This document shows positions 24,601-39,600 of a stretch of DNA of 64,000 nucleotides, piece by piece. Every line of letters begins with the position of its first letter. Within the stretch, counting starts at the first letter, position 1. Both the position numbers and the translations under genes were made by a program. Source of the DNA: Watersipora subatra (lineage: Eukaryota > Bryozoa > Gymnolaemata > Cheilostomatida > Watersiporidae); the NCBI RefSeq assembly GCF_963576615.1, contig NC_088715.1, forward strand, positions 52,926,007 to 52,990,006. The letters are read 5' to 3'. The notes beneath the pieces were generated by a model. That model made no database searches. It was not told where the DNA came from and saw only the letters and a program-made list of their open reading frames with translations.

Positions 24601-27600
24601 GTCTATTACAATGTAGGTAATTGTTGTAGGTACGGAGAAGGGTATTGCTCAATTCCGCAGCAGAATGTCCAAAATGTATTAGTTTCTAAATTTAACATTT
24701 CTTCAAGTAATCTTCTCAGCACGTACTTTATATCAGCAGCGCAAGTCTCAAGACAGCTGACATGTAAGTAGCTAAACTCTCCAAATGTAGAAATGTGGTG
24801 ATGCATTAGTAAGAGTTACTACGCAAGTGACATGCTGCTTTATTTCTAATATTATATTTACCTCAGCACTGCTTTTTTGCACTAGTATTTTGGCAATTTG
24901 GTTTAAATGTAAGGCGATATTACCCTAATTAAACAATAAAGTAAAAAAAAGATTTTGCTATATCAAAGATATATTTCATCGTTAAAGAAACTGCTTGAAA
25001 ACGCAGCTAGTCGCAGATTCCAGCATGTTTAATATAGTGCAACTTCAGCATAATATTCAATGTTATATTATATTAAAGGTTTACTTGCAACAAAATTCAC
25101 ATTACAATTATTTGATATCAAAAGGTTTACTATGTCTTACTCTGCTGTGTTGTAGATGCAAAATATGTGGAAATGTGATTACAAGCTTTTAAAAGCTCAA
25201 AAGCGAACAGTTAATCGCAGCCATCACGAAAACGCCGTAGATTAGAATCCCTTTTCAAAACGGCTCAAATGGAACGTAGTTGAACAATATGAATTTTGTT
25301 TAATAATACTTCTTATTAGGCTACTGACAAAATATTTTCACAAATATACTTGTTACACAAATAAAAAGTTTGAGAACTTCATCGACATAAAGAGATTCCA
25401 GCCTACGACGTTTTTGTAATGACGGCGATTCACTGTTCGTTTTTTAGCTTTAAAGAGCTTATAGTTATATTTCCATATATTTTGCACCTACAACACAACA
25501 GAGTAAGACATGGTGAATCTTTTGATACCAAATAACTGTAATGTGAATTTTGTTGCAGGTCAACTTTTAAGGATATTATATTATGTAATAATAAGATTTG
25601 GTATGCTATCACATGATTCAGTCATGTTTTGTTGCATTATATTATGTCACAGTATGTTTTATCACATTAAATTGCACTATACTATAATGCATTTTATTGT
25701 ATTATGTTACATAACATTATATTATAACTTATTATGTTATATAAATGTTATATTTTATTATGCTATATTGTCTTCAATCTTTGCTATACCAAAATATTAT
25801 TTATGATGTTTGTTACATTATGCAACTGTATATTATTTCATGACAGTTTAACTTTTACTACATCATATCATAGCAAAATACTTAAACTAACATTACACTG
25901 TATTGCTTGATTTCAGCCTTAGCAGATTATTGCAACCTTACAGACCAGCGCGTTAGAGATGGCAGAATTGGACAACACAATATGATGGCTATCCCTGAGG
26001 TGCCAGATCTAAATTCTTGCTACAAAGTATGTGTGGCTCTGACTGGAGATTGTCCTACCTTTAGGTAAGATAACATCTTATGACAATGCCAATTTCAAAG
26101 TGAGACGCAGAAAAGTTTTCTTCTTTGGCATAAATCTAAAAGCATAAAAACATTGCAAAACTTTTCAGAAACATTCCAAAAATTTCAGCTGTTTAAATTT
26201 ACATAAAAGCCTCTTGATATTGCAAGTTTTTTTTGAAGAGAAATTAAATAAAAAATATGTAGTGTTACAAGAGTCATTGAAAAGAAATACATGTTGTTGT
26301 TTATAAAGTTTGAATGTTCCGTTTATTGACAGAAACTTTATTAGCTGCTTTCATCTCGACAGTTGGAAACAAAGAGAAAACTTTAAATGAAAAAGCTATG
26401 GGTACCAATGAGCAAAAAGCTTTCCGAAAGCACAATGAGAAAGCACTATTAGAACCATGAAACTGCTATTATTGCAATAGCTGTGCATCATAAAAGTGCT
26501 TGCTTTTAAAATTTCTAATGTTCCAGTGACGGATAATGGCATCTGTTGCCACAAAGCAACTACTATGCACTACCTATCGATTTTTGAGTGTTATTACTAC
26601 ATATGATGGATGGCCTTTCAATGCTTACTGGAAGCTTTAATTCCATCGGTCCACTCTTAATTATCCAATGGTTTTCAGCTATAGCTTTGGCGCCAACTAT
26701 GTTTAGACCCTTCAATGCATCGCAGATTAAGTTTGATGTAACATCTCAGAACAGAACTAATGATATTTTAAAGACTATCCAAATAGACAATTTTATTACA
26801 CATCTAGCTATGATATTAAATTTACGACTACAGCGGCATTTTTAATGGCAATTTCAAAAACATGCTGCCATGGTAAAAATTTTTTGATTTGACTTTTCAA
26901 GTAGTAGTGAATATTAAAAGTTTTTTCTGCCATTTCAACAAACTTTAACATTTGAATGCTTACCTCACGAAGGGCCTCATCAGAGAAACTTTTATTGTTG
27001 TGCTGCAGGTGCTTTGATATTAATTTCCATTTCTCTGTGTGAACAAAGTGTTACCTTTAAATAGTAAGTTAGAAGCAATCCTGAACAATCATTTGATTGC
27101 TATTATAGTGTCATAAAATAGATTAGTCATTAATAATACTAATAGCAATATAATATATTAAGATTCAATATAATATTTCTACAAACTTATAAAACTCTAA
27201 TTGTCTTGTAGTCTTGCTTGATACTGTCAAATTGAAAAAATGACAAATATGGTAACTAAAGGGCTTCGTATGACATTCCTATTTAAGGGTCTTTACCTGG
27301 TGACATTCAGCTTCAGTTACCGACATCTGATCAATTGCTTCGATCCGACCACTAACATTACACACAAATCTTTACTATAATAAGGGTGATGTTCCGCAGT
27401 GTTTAAAAGTTGTCATGTGATGAAAGGAACTTGAGGCCTAAGAATGCTGCCAGAACCCTATGCATTATCTACAACTTCTTGCATTATCTACAAGCAGGCC
27501 TATTCCAAGCTCAATGATTCTATAAGCATCCAACGCTGTTCAATAGTTAAGGATTTTGAGTGAAATTTTAATGAACTGAAAAATTTTGAATTTTCGATTT

Positions 27601-30600
27601 TGGTAAAGTTAAAGTGTTTTAAAACATTGGGTGAACCAGTTTGATTTTCACAAAATTTTCCGCCAGCATCAGGTATGACAATGGTTGAGAGAAGTTTGAG
27701 TGCCCACTCTACTTTCTCGTGCAGAGAAAACTAAAAAAGAAGAATAATCAATAGAAATATCAAACATATTGGTTTTCCTAACAGCACTCAGTAGCTTGGA
27801 TCTGTTGATCTATTGATGCGCTTGTTTGTGAAGGAAATTGGCAGTCAAAACAATTAGTTCAAAGCTAATAGCCCATAGCGTAGAAATTACTTTAAGGTTG
27901 GTTGGCACTATATGGCCATATCTCCACCGTGTCCTCTCAGTGAATGTTCATTGACTTACTTTGAGCATCGTAAACTGAAAAAATCGTCAAGGTAACATGG
28001 ATATGTTAGAAAAGATTGCAGATGTCAAATTTTTCTGATAGTTCACCGTTCATCATCGACAGCCTCTGCAATATGCTCCCCTTCAGCAATAGTGATTGGC
28101 TGATTCGGATTGCTTGATGTACAATTATATATTCTTAGTTGACAGTTGCTGTGGGTCTAGGACTTCACCATTTCTTGCTACTGCATTGTTGTGGACTATT
28201 CGCTGATGTAATTATGGATGGTTTTGTGATAGTGTGAACATTGTTATCACAGACGATCACAAAAGTATTTTATGATCAACAACAACATAGTGTAAAGTAG
28301 TCTTTAGTATTTTGGTACAGGAGACTAGCTCTGCAATCTTACAATCTACTCAACTCAGATTTTCTTGGGTTTAATGACAAGAAAGTGAACTATAGATTGT
28401 AGAAATCTAGATAACTTGTGAGTTAATGTGTTTGCATTAGTTTACCTCATTGTTAAAAGGTTTTTGCTACATATGGTCTCTGTTTAGATAGAAAGCAAGA
28501 TGTTCTTGTACACAAAAGGTAGAAAAATCAATCAGCAACACTTAACAAATCATAAAAACATTTGTGAGTCGATAAGCGACTTGCGTAATAAATCGGCAAT
28601 AATGCAGAACGTTTGGCATTGCATGTTTGTTTCTTGTGCTATGCTAAGAATTGTACTTGAATGAAGCTTTTGAAAATTAATACGTGAAAATCTGTGTTCA
28701 ACTATAAGACAAAAGATTGTGAGCTTATAGAACTATAATATAACTCAAGGTTACGAATGGTTGTAGCTACAACTCCAATGCAGAAGAGTGTTTTCTTACT
28801 ACTGCAAACTTTCTTGATGACTGGACATACTTGGATGTGATTCTTGGATACAACACCTACTTTAAAAAGGATACAGGTAAGATTCATGCTATCAGACACC
28901 TAAAATTTGCAAATACATGTAGTGATATTTAGAGCTATTTAGAACTTGGTGCAGAATTATATTCTAATCCCAAGTCTATTATAATCTATTTTATTCTGAT
29001 TTCTAATTCTATTAAATTCTAACAGAATTAAATGCTTGCTAGGACGAAAACTATATAATGAATGACTTATTGAAAAAAAAAACAAATTGAATGCTGGTGT
29101 AGATATAATGATAACTGTAGAAAAATAACTATCCATCACATCAACACACAAGAATGTTAAAATCATTGTCTTCACAAAACTTTATTGACAAAGTCTTTCT
29201 ACAATAGTAGTTGTGTTGTAGTATCTGTATAGTATTACATAGTACAATAGTACCTGTCTGTAGCTAATATTGGTCAATAAAGTTATGAGTTTAAGGTCAT
29301 TTTTAATGTTTCTGCTGCAATATATTAGTCAAATAAAGAATTAATGTTTTGACAAGGCATTTTTAGCAAAATTTAAAAGTGCTACTATTGGCAAAATAAC
29401 AGATCAATGAGAGACCAGTAATGTAATATCACAGTACTTCATCATGCACTAAATCTATCTCTTGCATGTAATGAATATGCCAGTAAACCTTGGCCTCAGT
29501 AAACAAATTTTAACAGCATTACAACTGAATATCCTGTATCTTAAAGCTCACAGCTTCTAGCAAGTTGGTGTTATTTCGTTAGCTAATGGCTAATTCTAAT
29601 TTTACTTTCACAAACACTCACTTCAGCTGTCGCTTACAAGCGGTAAGTGGGTGTTTTTGTTTGTTGCAATAGCCAACGGCTTAAAATAATGGTTTTACAA
29701 TGACTATAATTTCGATTAAGGCTCTTATTACAGGAAGAAAGGAAATGAGAAGAGCAAACAAACATTTTAAAACATTTATAGACAACATTCTCACAAGATC
29801 CGGTCCCATTTTATCTAATTTCTGAAGATATAGCGGCTGTATTGATTAGTTTTCGTGACGTACTTCCTTCTAATAGAGCAATCATAAAAGGTGGCGTCTC
29901 TGGTATTACAAGAAGGGCAAAGTTTTGATAATAATGAGAAAAGGTTACAGTTATTAAGTTATTAAGAAGGTAGCTGCAAGCAAGAGCTATGCGTAAAGGC
30001 AGTCTAAAAGAATCCTTCATGCCATGCAGCACCAATCCCAATAAACTTAACAAAGATAGTTCAGTGAAGATACGTATGTTTGGTATATAAGCAAATACGA
30101 TGAAGCATATATGTAGACTGAAAAAGCGCAAAAATACTGTTTGATCCGTGCTTCCTGTTCTTTTTTATAGGGGCTTTTTGTTAGTTAAGCTCTGCCTCTT
30201 TGCATCTGGTCTTTTGTTGGTATCCTGGCCAAGTTGAGCCGGGTCACGCTGTGCCGGTCAATAGGCCAGCTTAGACACAACATTGACCGGCTCCGTCCTC
30301 ATATGTACCCATAAGCTGTATTGTTGAGCATTGTCCCCACCCTTAGCATGCTCTCCTTGATAAAAACTTAAATTAGATTGCATGCTCCCTCAAAGTTCTT
30401 TTACAGCAACTCCTGTCAACCTTTGGTAAAATGTTTTATGTTGAAAATTTTATAACAGGTTAACATCATCTTTACTGTGTTTAACAAGTTAACATCATGA
30501 TTACTTAGAATTATCAGCTAAAGCAAGCAAGAAGTAAATTTGCTTCAAGTTATAGGGAGTTATGAAATCATGGCTTCAACGATATTACTACAGAAGTTAT

Positions 30601-33600
30601 GAACTTCACAGCTGGTGCTGAAACGTTTTTTAACCACTGTAGAAGGACCAAAACTTTTTGGCCCAAACCGAACTAATCTCGCATCAATTCTGATATGTCA
30701 CAAAAAATTGGCATCAAATATCTATTATTAGCCCAATGCAGAAATACAAAATCTTTTGGTACTAACAAAATTATTCTCAAACCAATTATGGCTGGTTGCA
30801 ACGAACACATAATCTATTGCAGTAGAAAAATAGTGACCGGAAGCTTTCATTGCTGTCGGCGCCTCAAAACAATACAACTCCATTTTGTTGTTGCCCTAAG
30901 AATTTTTTTATGCTAAACAGAACGTTTATGAAAAAAGCTTTATTTAATACGTAAGTATTTATATTATTATTTAATAAACAGTGAGTATGGCCTTGATTTT
31001 GACGCAAATGGCTCCACTACATTAACGACAACAATTCATGAACACATTTCTTGATGGCATTTGTATGTAAGGCATGCGAAGGCACATTTTTCAGTTTCCA
31101 ATCAGACAGATTGCGGCTTATTTTTATGTAAAATGAAAATTTGAGCTCAGTTGAGCTGACGATCCTTGGAGTAGGCCTGCTTTTGCACATTAAATAAATT
31201 GTAGATAAGGCAGAGAGCTCTGGCAGCATTTTTAGGCTTGAAGGCTTTTCTCTTACTTGATAATTTTTAAACACTGCGGAACGCCGTTCTTATTATAGTA
31301 AAGCTTTGTGCGCAATGTGAGTGGTCAGATCGGAACAGTTGATAAGGTGTCGGTAACTTAAGCTGAATATCACAAGATAAAGACCCTTAAATAGGAATGT
31401 CATATGAAGCCCTTTAGTTACCATATATGTCATTTTTTTAAGTTGACTGTATTAAGCTAGACTACAAGACAATTAGAGTCTTATCAGTTTATAGAAATAT
31501 TATATTAAATCTTAATATTTTATATTGCTATTAGTTTTATTAATGGTCAATCTATTTTATGACACTGTAGCAATCAAATAATAATCTACATCATATTTCC
31601 TGCATATATTATTTCAACGAATGATCTTTCCAAATCTCTGCGTCTTCTTACTCTGCCTATGCTAAATATTTATTTTACTTCAATTCAATTTTTCAAGAGT
31701 TTTCATGGTTTGTGTCCTCGTTTTTTACATGACAATTACAAGTTCTTAACTCATTTCAACTTACGTGATATGAACAAATTGCATACAATCACTAACAATC
31801 ATTTTGAAAATGTCATTGCCAGCTGCTTTAACAATCTTCCACCAAATATCCGTTCTCTTAGCAGAGAAAGGCATTTTAAACACTATTTGTCAGACTATTT
31901 ATTCAATTTTAATGGCTAACTGTTGCTTTTTTTCAACCTTTTTGTTTTACTATTGTTGTGTGGCCTAATTTGAAAAACATTTCTATTTGTGAAATGAAAT
32001 TATTGCCAATAAAGTACTATATATTTATAAATTATTGTTCAGGATGGCTCCTAACTTACTATCTAAAGGTAATACTTTGTTTTTACAGAGAAATGGAAAT
32101 TGATTACAAAGCACCTGCAGCGCAACAATGAAAATTTCCCTGATGAGGCCTTTCGTGAGGTAAATATTCAAGTATTAAAGCTTGGTAAAGTGGCAGAAAA
32201 CACTTTTAATACTTACTGCTGTTTAGAAAACCAAATAGAAAAAATATCACCATAGCAACACGTTTTTGAAATTGCCATTTAGAATGCTGCTTTAGTTTTA
32301 AATTTAACATCATAGCTAAATGTATGCTATAATTATCTATTTGGATAGTATTTATAATATCATTGGTCCTATTGTGCGATGTTACATCACACTTAACATG
32401 CGATGCATTGAAGGGTCTAGACATAGCTAGAGATAAAGCTACAACTAAACATCATTAAATACTTAAGACTGGATTGTAAAGCAGTTATTATTTTTATTCA
32501 AAGGATCCAAAAGTGGTAAAGCTGATAAACGCATGCCATAATTGAATTTTCAATGTTCATTTATGGTGGAAGATTTTTAAGTATACCTTTGGGTTTCTCA
32601 ACACTACTTTCAGGATCACCAAAAATGGTTTATTTGGATAATTATATACTCTCTATTATATTTGTGTTGACTTGTTTCTTAACTTGTTTTGCTATGGTTC
32701 TGTTTTTATTAACTTTTCAAGGTCAAAAAATGACTACCCGAACTTTATTGTAATAAAATGCATACATGCATAAAACATTACTAATTGTTTTATGCATGCA
32801 TGCATAAAACAATTAACTATGTTTTAATTATTTAAATGCGTTTCAAGCTTACAAGCTAAAGTTTTGAAAGTTAGAAAAGAAATCGCACAACCACTTTAAA
32901 TACTTTAATTTCAGCACATTTACAATTATTTACAATTATTGTTCAATTAGTTATAAAAAAATGCTCCAGAAAGCAAAAAGCTACAACAATAAGTACAATT
33001 ATTATCATTTAACAGCTATCAAAACCATGGCTTTTACTTATGAAACAAGGCTTGAAAAAGTCTCCCAAAGAAAAAAACACTAAAGTACAAATTTGCTTTT
33101 TTCAGCTGGAAAAGCTGAATTACTTGTATTATATTTTATTACGACTAAACAAACTGCTTTAACACAAAATTTTAAATATCAAAGATCAAACACCTTTTCA
33201 TCATAAAGCTTGCTTCTGTTTTACCAATTTTTTTTACCATTTTTTGTAATTTCCATATACAGATCGGAAGCTATACTGAAATGGTAAGCGAAGATGACAC
33301 CTACCTGAATGGATCCTATACAGCAAACAGCTATTTGAAAAACCAGCTTATCGACTACTGGAGTGATCTGGACTCTAAATATAAGGTGTGTTGAAAATCT
33401 CAAGCCAAATACTAGCATAGGAATAAAAATATGCAATATTCTATATAAATGAATCTAAAAACTAAAGTTTGTGTGCTCCAACTTAATGCAATGAATTCTC
33501 AGTAGACTAGAATATTTTGGCGTAAACTTGATAAAATATGAGATAAATAATTAATTAAAAACAGGTACTACGTTTTAAGAAAAAAGATCTTAATGTCCAC

Positions 33601-36600
33601 TTATGTCAAGCCTCAACTTGAGTAACGAAACAGTTGAGGCTTTGTGTAATTGACATTCTTAACAAATTTTTCGGTTTACTTAAAGGCACTCAGAAACATT
33701 CAAATAATAAAAAACTCGTTTAAAAATATGTTAGTCATACAAAATGCTGTCAAAATGAAAATATTAAAACAATACTCAATTTTGCTCAGTAATTATACAC
33801 CTAAATTTAATAACCATTCAATAGTTTTTTTCTTCATCTAGCTTTTTAAATAATGAAGCATCATGGCCAGTTTTTACAGTATTTTACAAATTAAGATTTA
33901 TGCGATTAGTTTATTGATTTATTGATACGGTTGTATTACTTATCATGTTCAGCTTTAGGCAATTAGCTCTTCCTTTTGTTTGTCCAAAAAACCTTTGGAA
34001 ATACCATTAGTATAATTAGAAACATATAGTGCATATCTTTATCTATATTTTTCAAAGTTTGTCGTATGTATGTAAGTCCAACTATAGCTATTTAACTTTT
34101 AGAATTAACATTACGCGTTTTGACAGATTTGAATTCACCTAAATTGCTACGACATGTTAAAAATCATGGCGCTCTACCACTGAGCCATACGAGACGTAAT
34201 GATTTCAGACGTTATCATATAACATATGGCGGTACGTATGTACACGCTAATTATTTTGGATTGCGCCTACCCGTTACGATGCCCCTGCTAAGAAATATTT
34301 TCGTGAGGCTCAATTGCTATATCTGGGGTCAAAGTCAATTCTTCTCACACGGACAATGATATTATCTTCGTGGGAAGAGCCTCGACATTATCTCTCCGTT
34401 CGGTCAGACAAAGGCAGTACGATATCTCATTTCTACATTTGTACCAGTATTGAGAAGCACCAGAATCGTCGTATTCTAAGTTTTGATGAATAGCTTCTGG
34501 TGGAACAGTAACCTTTTTTATACACACTTCTATGCAAGAATTGTTATTATGAGTTTAACATTTTCAGGATTTTTATTTTATTTACTTACTTGTATTAATT
34601 GTATCATCACGGAGTCACTTTTTAATGTAATCATAGCAAAACCGACTTAATTTAGCTATTACTTGCTAATTCAAATTTAAATCTAAACTCTTTCATAGTT
34701 GTTTAATTTTTTTTAATTTATTTGATCTGCACAAAAAATCTTCCTCATGATATGAAGTTTAAAAGTTACAGTTGTTTGACAAAGTTTGAAAATCTTTACA
34801 GTTGTTTCTATTTTGTCTTAAATTATTTCAACTACACAAACAATTTTCTCATGATATGTAGTTTGAAAGTTAGAATGGCAATTGTTATTATATGTTAAAT
34901 ACAAATCAATTTTCTCTGCGGACTTTTGTATTACACAGGCAACGCCGGGTAGTACAACTAGTCTCTTATAATGCTACCAATTCAACTCATAAACTTTAAA
35001 TTCTGACATAACACTGCCTTATTCATTACTCACATGCAGTGTTCATGACAAGTGTCAGCAAGTGTTTTAGGCTGCTAGACTATTTCAGGAAGTCAAAAAG
35101 GCTCAGTAGGTCAGTAAAACAAAGTTTTCAATAAAAGATCATTTATTAAAATATACGACGTGATTTATTGAAAATACACTTATTTGAGACTGAAACAAAA
35201 TTAGGATTGACTGAGGAAAGGTTTTACATTACCGTGCTGTTTAGGTGCTTGTATGTGAGCGCCTGCTTGTTTTTACAAAATCTCTTCTTTGAACGACGCT
35301 GCTAGCATAAATAGGTGTTGCAAAATACTGCGATGTTGTCCTTAGCGCCAGTGTACCATAAAATGCAGATGAGAAAATATTAATGGGTTGCCTGAGTTGT
35401 CTAGAGTCTTGTGTTTCAATTGTTTTAACACTCTTAACGCAATTGTTCCTGTGAAAGCTCCTACAAATCAGCTAGGCAAGAAACAGTTAGAAATCAATAC
35501 TGGCTAGGCTGTACTGATTTAAAAGCTAGAGGTCCCTGACTCTCGGTTTATGGTTTGATTTGACGTTCATCGCTCTATTATAAAATTTGCTTAAAATCCT
35601 AGATCCCTAAAAAGTTGGGAGTTATTCCACAACTTTTTTAGAGAAGTTGGTTCAAATCAAAGAGTAGTTCAGATTATTTTCTCAAATTAAAAACTGTTAG
35701 CTGACACAGACTACAACTCATCAGCTACTAGAAATTCTGAGCTACTTTAACAGAACTTAACCATTGTTCATGTTGCAAACAAAAATCTACATCGAAATAT
35801 CTGAAAAAGCACGCTAAGTATCCAATAATTTTTTTAAACTTTACTCCGCTCAACAAATTTAAAATAACATCTAGAAGTTTAATTAGTAAACAATAAGGTA
35901 AGTAAACAATAAGGTAAGTAAACAATAAGGTAAGTAAACAATAAGGTTTGCTAGTGCAACCAGCTTGTCTCCTTGAACTGAATTATGAAAAGTTTAATGA
36001 CTGTAACAACACTTCCTGCTGAGTGACTTGGTTTGCTTTGAACTTAGGTACGTTTAGAGTTGAGGTCAACTTCTGGGTCTCTACTCCAATATATGGAATA
36101 TAACGCAGTTGGTACTACATCAACTGATTGGTTTTCTGCTAGCAACTTTCTGGAGTCATCTTACTCTGATCTCTCATCTACTGTTGAACACAACATTTGG
36201 GAAATTGGGTGAGAATCTGTCATTTTAGACCAGTGATGTCTTACCTTAATGCCATCTAAATGTTCATAGATGCCATAGGCAGTAAAAAGATTTTAGTACT
36301 AAATTAAGTCAGCAGTGACTACTGACTTTAGTACTGAGTCAGTAGTCAGTACTGAATACTGTAACAAAAAATAATTTTTTTGATAATTACTAATTCCAAT
36401 AAAGTCCTACATACAGACATGATAACGTGTCTGTTGTAAAACTACAGAAAATCAGTCATGTTAGAAATTGCATATTTCTAGACTGGAAACAGTAAGGCTA
36501 GGAATCTAAACAGCCTGCTTACCATTACTGGCTGATTGAAGAGACTAAAATTGTGAAAACATTAAACCAAACTTTGAATTGATAACAAAATGAGAGAAGC

Positions 36601-39600
36601 GTTAACACTAAACTCATTAAGGATTAAAGATAAAATGATGAAGATTAAAAAGATTAAAGATGCCTTAACACTAAATTGCTTATGAATTAAATATTAAAGA
36701 TTAATCTTTAAGGGTTAAAAGATTAAAGTTCATTAAGGATTGAAGATGAACTTACATAGAAAATTTTAATAAATTTTATTATTTTATCTAGAAGTTTTGG
36801 TATTTTTCTATTATTTACGATTGTTTTTGATGCTTAAGGTGAGCTGACTGCAAGAATTGTTTCAAGATTAAAATTGACAAAAATTCATCGCGATTACAAT
36901 TTAAAGCAATCGGAAAAATACATGTGAAGTGATGTCACTATTCGTTATTGCTGTGATAGTTGATACCAGCTATTGCGTTCAGGTTGCAGCGGTACACCTG
37001 TTTATTTTATCAATTTCTTTGCAACTATAATGTATAGATATCATAATCACACTTTTTATTGAGCTAAAAGTTTTAACCGTAATCAAGTTTTATAAATTCT
37101 AATCTTGAAGCATCTTTGCAATAAAATATTTTTGAACATCACAAAAAATCACAAATGATAGAAAAATACAACTACCTTCTGATAGACTTTACTTCAAACT
37201 TGGCGCAAGTTTATCTGTAATTAAACCAAAAGTAGAGCTGTTACTGAACTGCTAAAAGTCTCAAACAAACTCAGATAATCAAACTAAAGAGCTGCAACCA
37301 AGCGTCTAAATAGTATCTTCAAGTAAAAACAAATAAAACTCTGGTCTCAAAGAAAGAACCGATATAATTGCTTTTAAATTAAACTTACCCAATATAACGA
37401 TGAATTATTTGTTTGTGCTATAAAAATTTAGCTATGCATCTATTTTAGTTCTAGAACTGTAGAACCTATATATCTATGTAGAACCTATATATCTATGTAG
37501 AACCTATATATCTATGTAGAACCTATATATCTATGTAGAACCTATATATCTATGTAGAACCTATATATCTATGTAGAATCTATAGTTCATCTAATTTAGA
37601 CAGATGTAAATGAAATTGTGAATGTTTATTTTACTAATGTTTCTATTGTTTTATTATTTATAATCAATTATCTTATTTGTGGGTTATGTAGGAATGGAGC
37701 ACGAACATTTTATATTAGCAAGGAACACGGAGGCTGCCCTGGTGATATTGGTTGGCTTAATATAAGGGCAAATGCCAATGATGGTTGTTCTGATTGGGAT
37801 GAAACATCGAATCCACCTTTGTTTATTTACTCTCCTCTCAACAGTTCGACTAATTGGGTAACCACTAGTAAGTACTCAATTACTCAGCCAACAAGATAAT
37901 TTAATAAATTTTTAGAAAGCCGGTTTAGCAGGCTTTTAAAAACTAAAAAAACTTAATTAGCATAAATGATAGATTGAGAAGAGCATAGACAAGCTTGACA
38001 ACGGCCTCAACAAATAAATTTATTTTGCGTATGTGAGAAACAATCTAAAGGTATATAATTGTATAAATCTCAGAGTTTGAGTGTATTTTGTCTGCTCGCA
38101 TGTCCAGTTGTAGGAGTAAAGTTTTAGGAATGAAAAATTCACTGCACTCTGGATTTAAACTTGAAACCTCCAGTTCTGCAGGCAGTCATTTATCCAAAAC
38201 ACTTGGTTGTCCAACTATATAGACTATTGAATAAATTGTGCACATACTTATTACACTTGCTAATTTTTTATGGCTTCACTGTTAACACTTCACTGTTAAC
38301 ACTTCACTGTTAACACTTCACTGTTAACACTTCACTTCACTGTTAACACTTTACTTCACTGTTAATACTTCACTTCACTGTTAATACTTCACTGTTAACA
38401 CTTTACTTCACTGTTAATACTTCACTTCACTGTTAACACTTCACTTCACTGTTAATACTTCACTTCACTGTTAATACTTCACTTCACTGTTAACACTTCA
38501 CTTCACTGTTAATACTTCACTTCACTGTTAACACTTCACTTCACTGTTAATACTTCACTTCACTGTTAACACTTCAGCTAATATTATGCATGACACCATA
38601 CCAAAAGAAAGATATGTGTTCATACATTACAAAAAATGCTTAAACACACATAGCCAACAAGACTATTGCAATCAATGTAGAGCTGTGGTAGGCTCTTCAA
38701 CCAGCAGAGTATTAATTACACAGAAACTTATACAGTACACAGAAATAAACACAGTACACAAAATAAAACAAACACCTTCATTTAAAAGTTATTATGGTAA
38801 GTGTTGTATATGTTGATCAGAAGTAAACTACTTGTGAAATTTTTTTTTATTATCCTTGCAATGGTGGTCATTCCTCTAGTTGTTTTATATTTATTTGTTG
38901 TTTAATCAGAGTCTTTTTTGAACATTTACTAAGGTGTCAAATAATTGCAAAAACTAGGGATTACCTTGACAATGTCTAAGACTTTTTATTTTCAATAAGA
39001 TAGGCAACAAGTAGGTGTTTTGGAGGCTAGTTTTTAAAAGCCAGATAAAATTTTGAAATCAAATAGTTTCAATTAATTAAGGGCAGATGCGTATTAAAAT
39101 AAAATTGGGGAAAAATGCAGAAATGAATAGCGTTTACACGAATTAACAAACACACAAATTTACATTGCACAAAATCAATGAAAAAGTGGGGTTTGTTAAT
39201 GTATAGATGGTTCCAAATCTTTTGCAAAGATACATTATGCATAGTCAGCATTCTATAAATGAAAAAAAAACTCTTTTAGATACTTTGAAACTTTATAAAA
39301 TAAAAATTATGTAAAAAGTAGTTTCTTATTAAGTTAGTTGATGATTGAAACTTCGAGTGCTGAGCATGTAGGAACAAAGGAATGTTTCAAGTTTTTTCCC
39401 ACCAGATTTTATTTTGGTGATTCCCCACCAAAGTTAAAATTAATCTGCATTATTGATCTGTCAAAGAGAACAATTTGAACCCTATATATAATGGCTTGTA
39501 TTTTTAGCTCGTGTGGGAATCCCGACGGCCGGTATACAGACATTGAAATGTTTCAAAATAACAGCGCAACCTAAATAAATTAATTCTTGCAAAGAGCGTT

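Noticed and set aside
28750-28876. Exon 6 starting at GTTACGAATGG after CTCAAG
   Set aside because: That acceptor gives a phase mismatch with exon 5. Starting at 28767 restores phase and the PAN cysteine spacing.
38276-38577. CRISPR-like array
   Set aside because: Units follow each other without unique spacers; this is a minisatellite in a eukaryotic intron.
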